64,000 bases of DNA, taken from NCBI GenBank assembly GCA_024734555.1, contig JANPWX010000613.1, positions 206,807 through 270,806 on the forward strand, written 5' to 3'. Origin of the DNA: Trochalopteron elliotii (Eukaryota; Chordata; Aves; Passeriformes; Leiothrichidae). Below the pieces are notes generated by a model, which did no database searches, was not told the DNA's origin, and saw nothing but the letters and a program-made list of their open reading frames with translations. Positions 19,363-28,198 of this stretch are shown one piece after another. The translations under genes were made by a program, and so were the position numbers. Numbering within the stretch: position 1 is the first letter of the stretch; every line of letters begins with the position of its first letter.

Positions 19363-20913
19363 GCTGTCCTTGGCGTTGGGAAGTCCCAGCCTGGTTTTGG
19401 GAAGGAGCAGAACAGAATCATAGCTTCTGCTCAGAGCTTCTGGTGCTGCTCATTGCAAAAGAGAAAGTCACATCACTCAGACTGAGGAGAGAGGCTGTGG
19501 CCAAGGCCTGAGAAGAGTCAGACTCATTAACTTGCAGATTTCCCCACCTTCTGGGTTTCCAAATATGCAAGTGTTCTATAGTAAATTATGCTTCTCAAAG
19601 GTTAATTTTTAATAAGGCAGTAAATGTATTTAAACAATGATTATTAGAAAAAAAAAAGTGTGAGGTTTACAATGTAAGAGGTAATTATCTTCTCCAGAAC
19701 AGTTCTAACAATGCAGCTCGTTCTTGTCTGCAGTGATCCTTTGGTATTTGTTTAACCTGCAGTAAGATTCTTATTAAACCCAGCTGAAATGGTGTAATTC
19801 GAGGCATCAGAGCACATTTCAAGGAAAACAGCTCTGGTGAACCAAGCTTCTTTCCCTGCCAGTTACAGCTGTCTTTTATGTCACAATGACTTGTCCCCAA
19901 GCTCTTGATCTCTACCAGAGGCAGCTGCAGAGCAGTGCCCGGGTTTGGCACCTAAAGCTCAGTCCCAAACCAATGAAATCCCCACTGTCTGTCCAAGTCC
20001 CCTGTTCTCTGCATGGGCATTTTATCCAGCAGGGCAGGAGCTGCTCCCCTGCTGCAGCTGGATCTGGAAGAGTGGCAGTGTTGTGATTCAGGGGGGTGAT
20101 CACCAATCCCTCCATTCAGAGACATCCCAGGGGTGCAGCTGCTGCAGCAGAGGGGGGCAGAAGCAAAGTCCTGCTCAGCACCCACTGAACAGGAGGCTGC
20201 TGATGGGAGGGGGTAAATTTTCCCTGTCCCACTTGTGTGTCCCAGGGTGACCCCACCAAAAGCTGCCAGTTGAGACCTGGCAGCTCAAATTCAGCTGGTG
20301 CTGCTGTCTCAGCCTGGAGTCTCTGCGAGGGTTTTTTCCCCACAGTAGCGTCTCTTTCATGGATGATTGGTAATAGAAGTTTCATTATGAGATCACAAAA
20401 CACTGGGGGATATGTTAATGTGCTTCAGCGTGTAATCCAGAATAATATCATTGCAAGGAATTGCATTTTGTCTGCAACTGAGGCAGCAAATAGGAGCTGC
20501 TTCTGCTTCTTTTCCAGCATTAATATCCATTGCTGAATTAATGCTTTCCTTCCCACAGTCCTGGGTAAAATTGCCCAAATGTGCATTGTGCTGATTTATA
20601 CAGGTACAGGCCCATTTGCTATAAACAACGAGCACGGGGATGGGTTTTGATCTTTCAAATGGATATTTTGAAGCATTGGGGTTGCTGTAAGAATCTCAGC
20701 TCTGAGTTCCCTCTCCTTTGTGGGGATCACAGAGCACTTGTAACTCCCCCCCAGGATGTTTCACCTGCTTTTCTCTGGGGGAACAAACCTTTGGGGCTGA
20801 GCAGGGCCACAGCAGGGCCTCTTCTGACCTCACCAGGGGCTGCTTTGGGTCAGCAAAGTCCTGTACCAGGAGCTTGAGCCAGGGTCACACAAGGACATGG
20901 GCTCTTCTCCTGT
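19363..20913. promoter_or_regulatory. Unique DNA with two candidate regulatory stretches
   Basis: 19540-19800 is AT-rich and non-repetitive: 'aaatatgcaagtg' (POU-like) near 19560, 'acaatgattattag' (SOX-like) near 19635 and 'gaggtaattatcttc' near 19680. 20340-20640 contains the inverted repeat at 20516-20545, 'ggatatgttaatgtgc' near 20408 and 'gctataaacaacgag' (FOX-like) near 20619. The middle (19800-20330) is GC-mixed and unremarkable. Regulatory function is inferred. Confidence 0.25.
20516..20545. promoter_or_regulatory. Perfect 9-bp inverted repeat of ATTAAT sites
   Basis: Arms AGCATTAAT (20516-20524) and ATTAATGCT (20537-20545) with a 12-base spacer. The arms contain homeodomain-type ATTAAT cores in mirror orientation. 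A short hairpin is possible in RNA but weak, since the arms are mostly AT. Confidence 0.35.
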
Positions 20914-21312
20914 GGTAAATTGGAGATGTGCCCTCCTTCTGTGGCCTGATCTGGGATAAATTGAAATTCCCCCAGTCCTGTGGCCTGTCTGTGGTAAATT
21001 TCAGAAATACCCCCAGTCCTGTGGCCTGATGTGTGATAAATTGAAAAAATGCCCCCAGTCCTGTGGCCTGTCTGTGGTAAATTTCAGAAATACCCCCAGT
21101 CCTGTGTGTGTTAAATCTCAGAAATTCCCCCAGTCCGTGGCCTGTGTGTGGTAAATCTCAGAAATGCCCCCAGTCCTGTGGCCTGTGTGGGGCAAATTTC
21201 AGAAATTCCCCCAGACCTGTGGCCTGTGTGTGATAAATTTCAGAAATGCCCCCAGACCTGTGGCCTGTGTGTGGTAAATCTCAGAAATGCCCCCAGTCCT
21301 GTGGCTGTTGTG
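20914..21312. repeat. 41-42-bp minisatellite, about ten copies
   Basis: The unit is 'ggtaaatttcagaaatgccc', 'ccagtcctgtggcctgtgtg'. The left copies alternate between a 'gataaattgaaa' type and a 'ggtaaatttcagaaat' type, giving an 82-bp double unit. The right copies are mostly of one type. Some copies lack a few bases ('cagtcctgtgtgtgttaaat'). The frame at 21148-21441 translates repeat only. Confidence 0.95.
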
Positions 21313-22378
21313 GTACCAAAGCCCCTGCTGGGCTCCAAGCAGCAGCTCCACTCCCATCAATTGGTGCAGCTCTGTCAGACAGAGCTTTGCTCCATAAAAA
21401 ACACTGGAATTCTCAGCTGGAAAGCATCCAAGAAAGACTAAAAGGTTTCTCGAGCATATTTTATTATTTTTTGGTAGCAGAATTTCCACTCCTCCTCCCT
21501 AAAGTGCTGTATATCTCTTTTATGCAAATGCCATCAATCTACAAACTGTCCAATGCAACATTCAGGGAGACCTGTATTGATCCATCCCTAATCTGTGACA
21601 GCTCCAGCCATATTTCAGGTGATCAGGGAAGACTTTATCCTGTCCTTGCTCTGAACAAGCAGAAGCACATTTTGAATTTCCCGTATTCTGTGGACAAACC
21701 AGCTGGAATTGTGAGCCGCAGATGCTCACTTGACAGATGGACGCCTGGCCGTGTTGCAGTGTTTGAAATGTTTCCAGACCCACCAGATTGAATCCTGGTG
21801 GCCAACACGTTCCCAGGAGGGACCAAAAGATGTGGAAGTTGATGTTTAAGGGTTGCTGAGGCAAAAGAAACCTTCAGAAATCCAATTAGCAACAGGCAGG
21901 TAATGAAGAGAGAGGTCTCAGGGAGCTGCTTTACTGAAAGCTGCACTCTGAGGTGGAAAATAACTTGGATTCAGGTAGGTTAGGGAAAAGGTGAGTGCCA
22001 GGGGCCAAGCCCATACAGGGGGGTTCTGATATTTCATTGTATTGTAGAGGAAAGCCTAGAGTCTGTAAATCTGGGAAGAGGGAAGGGAGGTCAAGCCAGA
22101 GCCTTCCTGGTATGACCCCAGGTGAGAGGCGAACACAAGGTTGGTGGCAGAAGTGAACTCTGATCTCCTGACATGAGGGGAAGAGTTTGAACACATGAGA
22201 AAACACAGGAAGTTTTTTCTGTAGCTGTTCTGTACCTGCTGAAATACCATCAAATCTTCCCCAAGTGCTTTTTTTCTCCTTTCATTTCCTACCTCTCACA
22301 CAAAAGTCTCCTGTAGGCAGCACATCCCACACAGTTCACCCTTGGATTCTCTGATACCTCCACAGCTCCATTTCTAAA
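21313..22378. other. Unique non-coding DNA
   Basis: No family recognised. The plus frame at 21246-21791 (181 codons) begins in the minisatellite and has no protein motif I know. 21960-22260 is purine-rich in places and could be old transposon sequence, but nothing specific supports that. Confidence 0.4.
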
Positions 22379-22775
22379 TCACAGAATCCCAGAATGGTTT
22401 GGGCTGAGAGGGACCTTAAATCCCACCCAGTGCCACCCCAGTCATGGCAGGGACACCTCCCACTGTCCCAGGCTGCTCCCATCCCCAATGTCCAGCCTGG
22501 CCTTGGGCACTGCCAGGGATCCAGGGGCAGCCACAGCTGCTCTGGCAATTCCAGCCCAGCCCCTGCCCACCCTGCCAGGGAACAATTCCTGCCCAATCTC
22601 CCATCCATTGCCCTCTGGCACTGGGAAGCCATTCCCTGTGTCCTCTCCCTGCAGGCCTTGTCCCCAGTCCCTCTGCAGCTCTCCTGGAGCCCCTTGAGGC
22701 CCTGGGAGGCCACACTGAGATCACCCCAAAGCTTCTCTTCTCCAGGCTGAGCAATCCCACCTTTCCCAGCCTTTC
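22379..22775 (-). mobile_element. CR1 LINE 3' end
   Basis: Begins 'tcacagaatcccagaatggt' and 'ttgggctgagagggacctta', then all standard blocks in reverse to 'agcttctcttctccaggctg'. It shares with 46480 and 52197 the block 'ccagtccctctgcagctctc' and 'ctggagccccttgaggccct', so these belong to one subfamily. Open frames of 212 and 141 codons on either strand are CR1. Confidence 0.9.
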
Positions 22776-23540
22776 CTCCCAGTATGTCAGCAAACAAGCT
22801 GAGGACATCTCTGTGCACAGGGCATTTCCCTTGCTGCAGGTGTTTCACTGTCAGTTGAGGTTCAGATGAGTCCTGCAGTGGGGGGGTTCTGCCTTGTGAC
22901 CCCTCAGGGTGACCATTCCCAAAGGATGGAGGAATCTTTTCCTCAGTAAGGAGAAAAGGACAGCCTTTTTCCATGGCAGATTAACCTCAATGATTTTTGT
23001 GTTTGGCAAATTATCTGAGAGTCGATTTAGGACAAGGAGTTTCTGTATCTCTGTCATATCCCTGTGTTAATTTTGCTGATGTTCCCCTGTGGAAGCCTTT
23101 GGTTGTCCAGTGCAGACTCAAGCAGCCTCGCTGTGCTTGTTTCTCTCCACATAACCTGACGTTTTAAGGGAAGAAAATTTACACACTGAGCAGGGCAATG
23201 AGCTGGAAACAGAGCAAACAGCGCTGTGAGATCTCCTAAGGGACAGTTTGACTGCACCTTCCCTCCCTTTCTCACTACCAGCCACAAAAATCCTCAGTCT
23301 GAGGCCAGGCCTCTGTGATGCCTTCCAAGTTTCGGTCCCTTTTTATCAGTTCTTGCCTGGACTCCTGAAAAATTCTGGATTTCCTAAAACACCCAGCAGG
23401 AGATGTCCTGGTGGGGCAGTTCAGCCCATGAACTTTATCCACGTTTGCTTCTCTGCTCTCTGTTTATCCATTAAAGCAAAAGGAAAACCCTTCCAGGCTT
23501 GAGGAGTTAATGTTGTTATTTGGGCAATGACATCATAGAA
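22776..23540. other. Unique non-coding DNA
   Basis: Ordinary mixed sequence with no repeat. Around 22980-23220 ('gtgttaattttgctgatgtt', 'acataacctgacgttttaag') it is less GC-rich and could be conserved, but there are no clustered motifs. Confidence 0.45.
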
Positions 23541-23672
23541 AACAGAATCATGGAATGGGCCAGGCTGGAAGGGGTCAGACAGGGTCACTAGTCCCTCCTC
23601 CCTGCTCCAGCAGGGCCATCCTGGAGCACAGGACTGGGCCAGGTGGGTCTGGAATACCTGTGCTGCATCTGG
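23541..23672 (-). mobile_element. Old CR1 LINE 3'-end fragment
   Basis: 'acagaatcatggaatgggcc', 'aggctggaaggggtcagaca', 'tgctccagcagggccatcct' are the reverse of an older CR1 3' end of the same type as 35842-35970. Strongly diverged. Confidence 0.65.
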
Positions 23673-24572
23673 CCAGGGAGCAGCCCTGTGATGGGAAGGA
23701 ATTCAGGAGTCTATCCCTGTACAGTGGGAATATCCCAATTCAGTCGCTTGGGGGAGGGCTGGGAAAAATCTTTCTGTTGCTAGGAAGGCCTTGCTCCCTT
23801 CAACATATCCTGGAAACCCTCTGGCTCCCAAAAAACCTTGTCCTGCTGCTGGCTGTACTCGGGTCAGACATTTCCTGAGGTTGGGAGAGAAGCATTAGTG
23901 GAGCAGATAGCCCCGACAGGAACAAGAGAGATGTGCAGGCAAGGAGAATGTGCTTTATTTCCCTCAATCCTGTCAGAAATGATTGCCTTTACTGGGATCA
24001 ATCCAAGCATCCCTCACAACCTGCACAGAGGACTTTGCTAGATTTATTTTCTTAGCCTGCTTGTTCAAGCCTGTTATTAATCCCCTCGTCAGCTCAGCTC
24101 ACTGGAAGAAAACAGAGCTTCTTAAAGAGTTCTTACTGCAAATAAATGCCTCATTAAGTTAAACACATTAACCTGAAAACAGTATTTATGTCAAACAGAC
24201 TAATGAATGCCATTCTGGGGAACACACTTGGAACCTGCCCCAGCTCAAGCTGGGCTCCTCTGAAACACACCCACACACCCAAAAATTCACCCACAGGGAG
24301 AGGGAGGTGAGGAGGGGAGAGCAGGACCCTGAGTGATGCCTCTGCATTGTTAATTCCCATGGTGAAGGAGATTTAGGGACACAGGAGCTTCCCCCAAACC
24401 CTGAGAGCTGTACAAATCTACCCACTCCCTCTTGGGTGGTAAGAGAGAACAATTTTTTGATTTGTAACAGGAGTTTTGCTAATTTTGCCCCTCCTCAAGC
24501 ATCAAACACTTATTACAAAGGATCTTTCTCAGTGTTTGGTTTAGGTGCTCACAATGGGATTAAATCTGTTCC
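23673..24572. other. Unique DNA with a candidate regulatory stretch (24030-24210)
   Basis: 24030-24210 is AT-rich with 'cctgttattaatcccctcgt', 'ctcattaagttaaacacatt' and 'cagactaatgaatgcc', several homeodomain-type cores in 180 bp. The flanks are mixed sequence without repeats. The plus frame at 24436-24705 runs into a CR1 tail and is not a gene. Confidence 0.3.
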
Positions 24573-24676
24573 AGACCACCCTGAGCAACTTGGGACAGTG
24601 GAAGGTCTCCCTGCTCAGGAACTGGATGGGTTTTACAGCCCCTTCCAACCCAAACCATTCCAGGATTCCATGAAAT
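24573..24676 (+). mobile_element. CR1 LINE 3' tip
   Basis: 'gcaacttgggacagtggaag', 'gtctccctgctcaggaactg', 'ccccttccaacccaaaccat' and the tail 'tccaggattccatg'. Only the last 100 bp of the element is present: an extreme 5' truncation. Confidence 0.8.
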
Positions 24677-25840
24677 ACCCAGTGAAGGGACTGGGAACTC
24701 CCTGAAAATCTCCCAGACTTCCCAGTTTAAAAGGCTTTACTGGAGACCAGCTTTTCCTTGCCCTGCATGGCTGGAGCCACCTCTCCTGACACAGATTTGC
24801 TCTCTCATGAGGGAAGAGCTGAGCCCCTCACACAGAGCCAGGCGTGTTTGTAAGAGTTCAGGGAGTGAGGACAAATCCTCTGGTGTGTCCCAGAGGTCAG
24901 GGACTGCTCCCATGTCCTGAGTGACCTGCAGGGTGTCCTTGGGAAGCAGTTTGATGGCAGGGAGAAAGCCAGGATGCAATCCCAGATTGGGCAGAGCACA
25001 CTGTGAGTGCCTCCTGTGGAGCTGCCATCCCACATTAACATTCCAGGCCACAGCTCTTCCCTCCTTCATATCGAGCTCTGCTCTGAACCCAACGTCATTT
25101 GAATGCAGCTCAGAAAACCTCCTGTAATTCACCCAAATCGAGAGAGAAGTAGCCAGGAGGGGCTGAAGAGAACGACAGCAGCAGCCTCATACTAACGAGA
25201 GATTGTCCTTAGAGGTGTTTAATTGAAGCCTTCCACAAAACAGGCTCAAAACTTGATGCAGGAACAGTTGCACGCTGGAAAAATGCAGAGCTGGGGGTTG
25301 GTAAAAGGACATGGAGCGTTTAAACTGCGAGGTGTGGATGTCAATGTTCACTTCCCTTGGTGCCAGAGCGGGCAGGTGACCCCATCAATGAACACTGAAG
25401 TGGTTCTGACACGCCAGAACAAGGTCTCCACAAATAAACAGCCACGGGCCCTCTGTGTGGCCTCCACACAGCTCAGGCCCCGCTGTTCCTCCCAGAGCAG
25501 AGCCATTAACGAGCTCTGCTCTCCCAAAAACACCAATCGACAGAGCCACACGGCTGAACCAGCCGGGAGACCTGGCTGGCAGTCCTGGAGACTCTGGGTA
25601 ATTGGCTGCTGAAATGAATGGGCAAAGGGGACTGGCTCCTTTTTAATGCCTTCATTAAGATCAGCTCTAGCTGGGGGCTCGGGGGGCTGCACACACCAAC
25701 ACTGCTCCCCATGGACAACACAGGGCAGGAGACGTTCAGCTCTTCCCCACGGCAGAGCTGGGGCTGCCTTCTCACAGGAGTCCCTGGAAAATCCACTGAC
25801 TCCTTGGAAAGTCTGGAGGAGTCCTGTGTGTGGGATACTT
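24677..25840. other. Unique DNA, possibly conserved at 25040-25690
   Basis: 25040-25690 has more CpG than its surroundings ('catatcgagctctgctctga', 'caacgtcatttgaatgcagc', 'ggtgtttaattgaagccttc'). The minus frames at 25348-25992 and 25506-25895 are long (214 and 129 codons), but they overlap in different phases and match nothing I recognise. An exon cannot be excluded without homology data. Confidence 0.35.
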
Positions 25841-26013
25841 TTGAAGTTATGGTGACAAGATGGAACCCAGCTCCGATTGGTGTGAGGTTCTCCATGGTTC
25901 TGCTGACTTAGAGGGGTTATTTTTAGTTTTTGGTTTTGTGTTGGCTCGTTGTTTTTAAGGGGTTTTATGTCCCAATCGTGTTCCACGAGCACTTGAGGTT
26001 TTTTTCGTTTCCA
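25841..26013 (+). mobile_element. ERV-like internal segment before an LTR
   Basis: Resembles 27653-27894 in block order: 'ggtgacaagatggaacccag' against 'ggtgatgaaggtggaaggtt', then 'ttatttttagtttttggttt' against 'ttgtttttagtctttatttg', then 'ggctcgttgtttttaagggg' against 'ggctcattgttttagggg'. Both lie shortly before a block starting TGTCGG. This suggests related retroviral 3' internal sequence. There is no intact frame. Confidence 0.35.
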
Positions 26014-26414
26014 TGTCGGGTGGTGTCATCGGTTGCCCTGTGGGGAAGCAGCAGGGAGAGGCAGCGAGGGCAGTTCGAGGACAGTTACAAAGAAAGGGGT
26101 TTCAGGTAATTAACATTTGACAGACAAAACATTTAGGGAAGGTATTTCCAATTACAGTAACAATCGGTCTGAGCCAAACGGCCCAGACAGAGAAAAGCCT
26201 CACCACGGGCAAGGCAAACAGTATCCAACTGAACTTGATGGTGATGAATTGATGGTGATGTTCACCAATAAAATCAAAAAAATCGCAACTTGTTTAACCA
26301 ATCTTTTGCCTTCCAGCCAAAATGTATAAAAGATAGAGTCAAAAATTAAAAAAAAGCTTTTCCTACCTAACCTTCTGTGCCTGCCTCATTCTTCGTGTGC
26401 CTGAAACTACTGCA
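26014..26414 (+). mobile_element. Probable ERV LTR
   Basis: Begins TGTCGGGTGGTGTCATCGG, has TATAAA at 26325-26330, an ATTAAA about 20 bases later, and a pyrimidine-rich R/U5 ('cctacctaaccttctgtgcc') ending in TGCA at 26411-26414. The order matches a plus-strand LTR. No target duplication was found, so the ends are approximate. Confidence 0.55.
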
Positions 26415-26538
26415 GAGGAGAGCAGTTCTGTCGTCCAGTGGATCTGGGTCTTCTCTCCTCATGAGTCTCTAAGAAGACACTCACTGCATTTCAGTTCATG
26501 GTCCCTATGTCACACGTGTGCTATTCTGGTTAGGGTGA
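26415..26538. other. Short spacer between two LTR-like blocks
   Basis: 124 bases of unassigned sequence ('gtggatctgggtcttctctc'). It could be retroviral leader or host DNA. Confidence 0.3.
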
Positions 26539-27060
26539 TGTTGTGGTGTGTTTTGGGGTTTACCAGTTTTCTGTACAATGGTTTGTTCCATGTACCCCCA
26601 TGCTAAACCCTTCTTGGTTTCCCCCGAGTGGCTGTCTGGTGTCAATCACAATTATGGGTCCTGTCCATCACTTCACAGCCTCGCCCTGATGCCTAGAAGG
26701 TTCTAGCGAGGGTGTTGAGTGATTGGGCAGGATCTCCAGTCCCCCCCGCCAATGTATTGATTGGTTCTATTATCTGTCTTTTATGTTCTGGGTCACTCCC
26801 TTCACTCTTGGGATTAGTTCCAAGCTGTCCCCTTCCCATTTCCCCACCCCCCATACATGAAACTTAAGGTGCTGTAGAGAGAGAAAAAGTCGCTTTTGTG
26901 GGCTCTCTCTGAGTGTGTACAAGTCCTGCATGGGCTTAATAAACCCCAGTTGAATTTCTCATAAGAATCCTTCCTTCTTCCTCACCACTGCTCAGGCTTC
27001 TGCCAAAGGCAAGGACCCACAGGATCGGGGCTGTATCCGAGAACACAGAACCGTACCAAT
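26539..27060 (+). mobile_element. Probable second ERV LTR
   Basis: Begins 'tgttgtggtgtgttttgggg' and carries AATAAA at 26938-26943 in the context 'catgggcttaataaacccca', typical of an avian LTR R region. The right end is unclear, lying between about 26990 and 27065 just before a CR1 tail. It belongs to a different family from 26014-26414. No coding capacity. Confidence 0.5.
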
Positions 27061-27086
27061 ACTGCAGCATCAGTGCTCGAGCTGGC

Positions 27087-27652
27087 CACAGAATCACAGA
27101 ATCACAGAATGTGAAGGTTGGAAATGACCTTCAAGATCATCGAGTCCAACCCAGCCCCGACACCTCAACTAGATCATGGCATCAAGTGCCACATCCAGTC
27201 TCTTTTTAAACACATCCAGGGGTGGTGACTCCACCACCTCCCCGGGCAAACCATTCCAGTATTTAATTACTCTTTCAGTGAAAAACTTTTTCCTAATATC
27301 CAACCTATATTTCCCCTAATGCAGCTTAAGACTGTGTCCTCTCCTTCTGTCGATTGCTGCCTGGAGAAAGAGACCAACCCCCAACTCTCTACAACGCCCC
27401 TCCAGGAAGTTATAGAGAGTGATAAGGTCACCCCTGAGTCTCCTTTTCTCCAGGCTAAACAACCCCAGCTCCCCCAGTTGTTCCTCATATGGCTTGTTTT
27501 CCAAGTCTTTCACCAGCTTGGTTGCCTCCTCTGGACATGTTCAAGCATCTCAATGTCCTTCCTAAACTGAGGGGCCAGAACTGGACACAGCACTCAATGT
27601 CCATCCTAAACTGAGGGGCCCAGAACTGGACACAGCACTCAAGGTGTGGTCA
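27087..27652 (-). mobile_element. CR1 LINE with ORF2 C-terminus
   Basis: The three-octamer tail at 27087-27111 is followed by 'gaaggttggaaatgaccttc' and 'atcatcgagtccaacccagc'. Minus-strand translation contains [20 protein letters not shown] (plus 27430-27490), the conserved end of CR1 ORF2. Two copies of the 'aactggacacagcactcaa' block (27575 and 27618) show the tandem duplication seen five-fold at 9951-10152. 5' truncated near 27652. Confidence 0.9.
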
Positions 27653-27894
27653 AAAAACGGGACTCAAGTTCCCTGAGAGCAGCACCACACCACCACAGGG
27701 TGATGAAGGTGGAAGGTTCCATCTCAGGGTTTGATGCTGTCCCATACTTTCTCTGATCAAAGGTGTTGTTTTTAGTCTTTATTTGTACAGTGGCTCATTG
27801 TTTTAGGGGTCTTTGTTGAGCAACTCTGCCTTCTCCAGGCCTTATGGGAGTCCATATCTGCTTATTAGATGACATAATCCTCCTCCTCAGGTGG
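27653..27894 (+). mobile_element. Possible ERV internal segment
   Basis: See 25841-26013 for the shared blocks. The segment directly precedes the LTR-like block at 27895. However, that block has an exact GGTGG duplication on both sides, which argues for a solo LTR in this position. Either the similarity is to an older element that served as target, or the duplication is chance. Confidence 0.3.
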
Positions 27895-28193
27895 TGTCGG
27901 AGTCCAGGGCATTCCTTTGGCTGCCCTGGATGGTCACAGACCTCGGCAGAGGGGCCTGGGACCCGAGAAAGAGGGTTTGAATTCTGGACAGGGGGGTCTG
28001 TCCAGGGGGGTTGCCTGGCACAGAGCCCAGGAAGACACAGGCTTTGATTTCAGTCCATGGAAAAAGCTTCCAACACTGAGAGAAGAATTACAAGTCACAA
28101 AGGTGTGAAAACAGAGGGCAAAAAAGACTCACTCAAACCACCAGAACCACCACCTGAAATCTCGAGTGAAGAAAGAAAACATAAACCCAAGAG
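27895..28193 (+). mobile_element. ERV LTR, copy 2, with a 422-bp internal deletion
   Basis: Begins TGTCGGAGTCCAGGGC and follows copy 1 (10554-11268) closely through 'tggatggtcacagacctcgg', 'gcctggcacagagcccagga' and 'gaattacaagtcacaaaggt'. It then jumps from the equivalent of 10773 to 11195, removing the TATA box and AATAAA. The junction falls on a CAG present at both ends of the deleted interval in copy 1. GGTGG flanks it exactly (27890-27894 and 28194-28198), a 5-bp target duplication. It cannot act as a promoter. Confidence 0.85.
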
Positions 28194-28198
28194 GGTGG

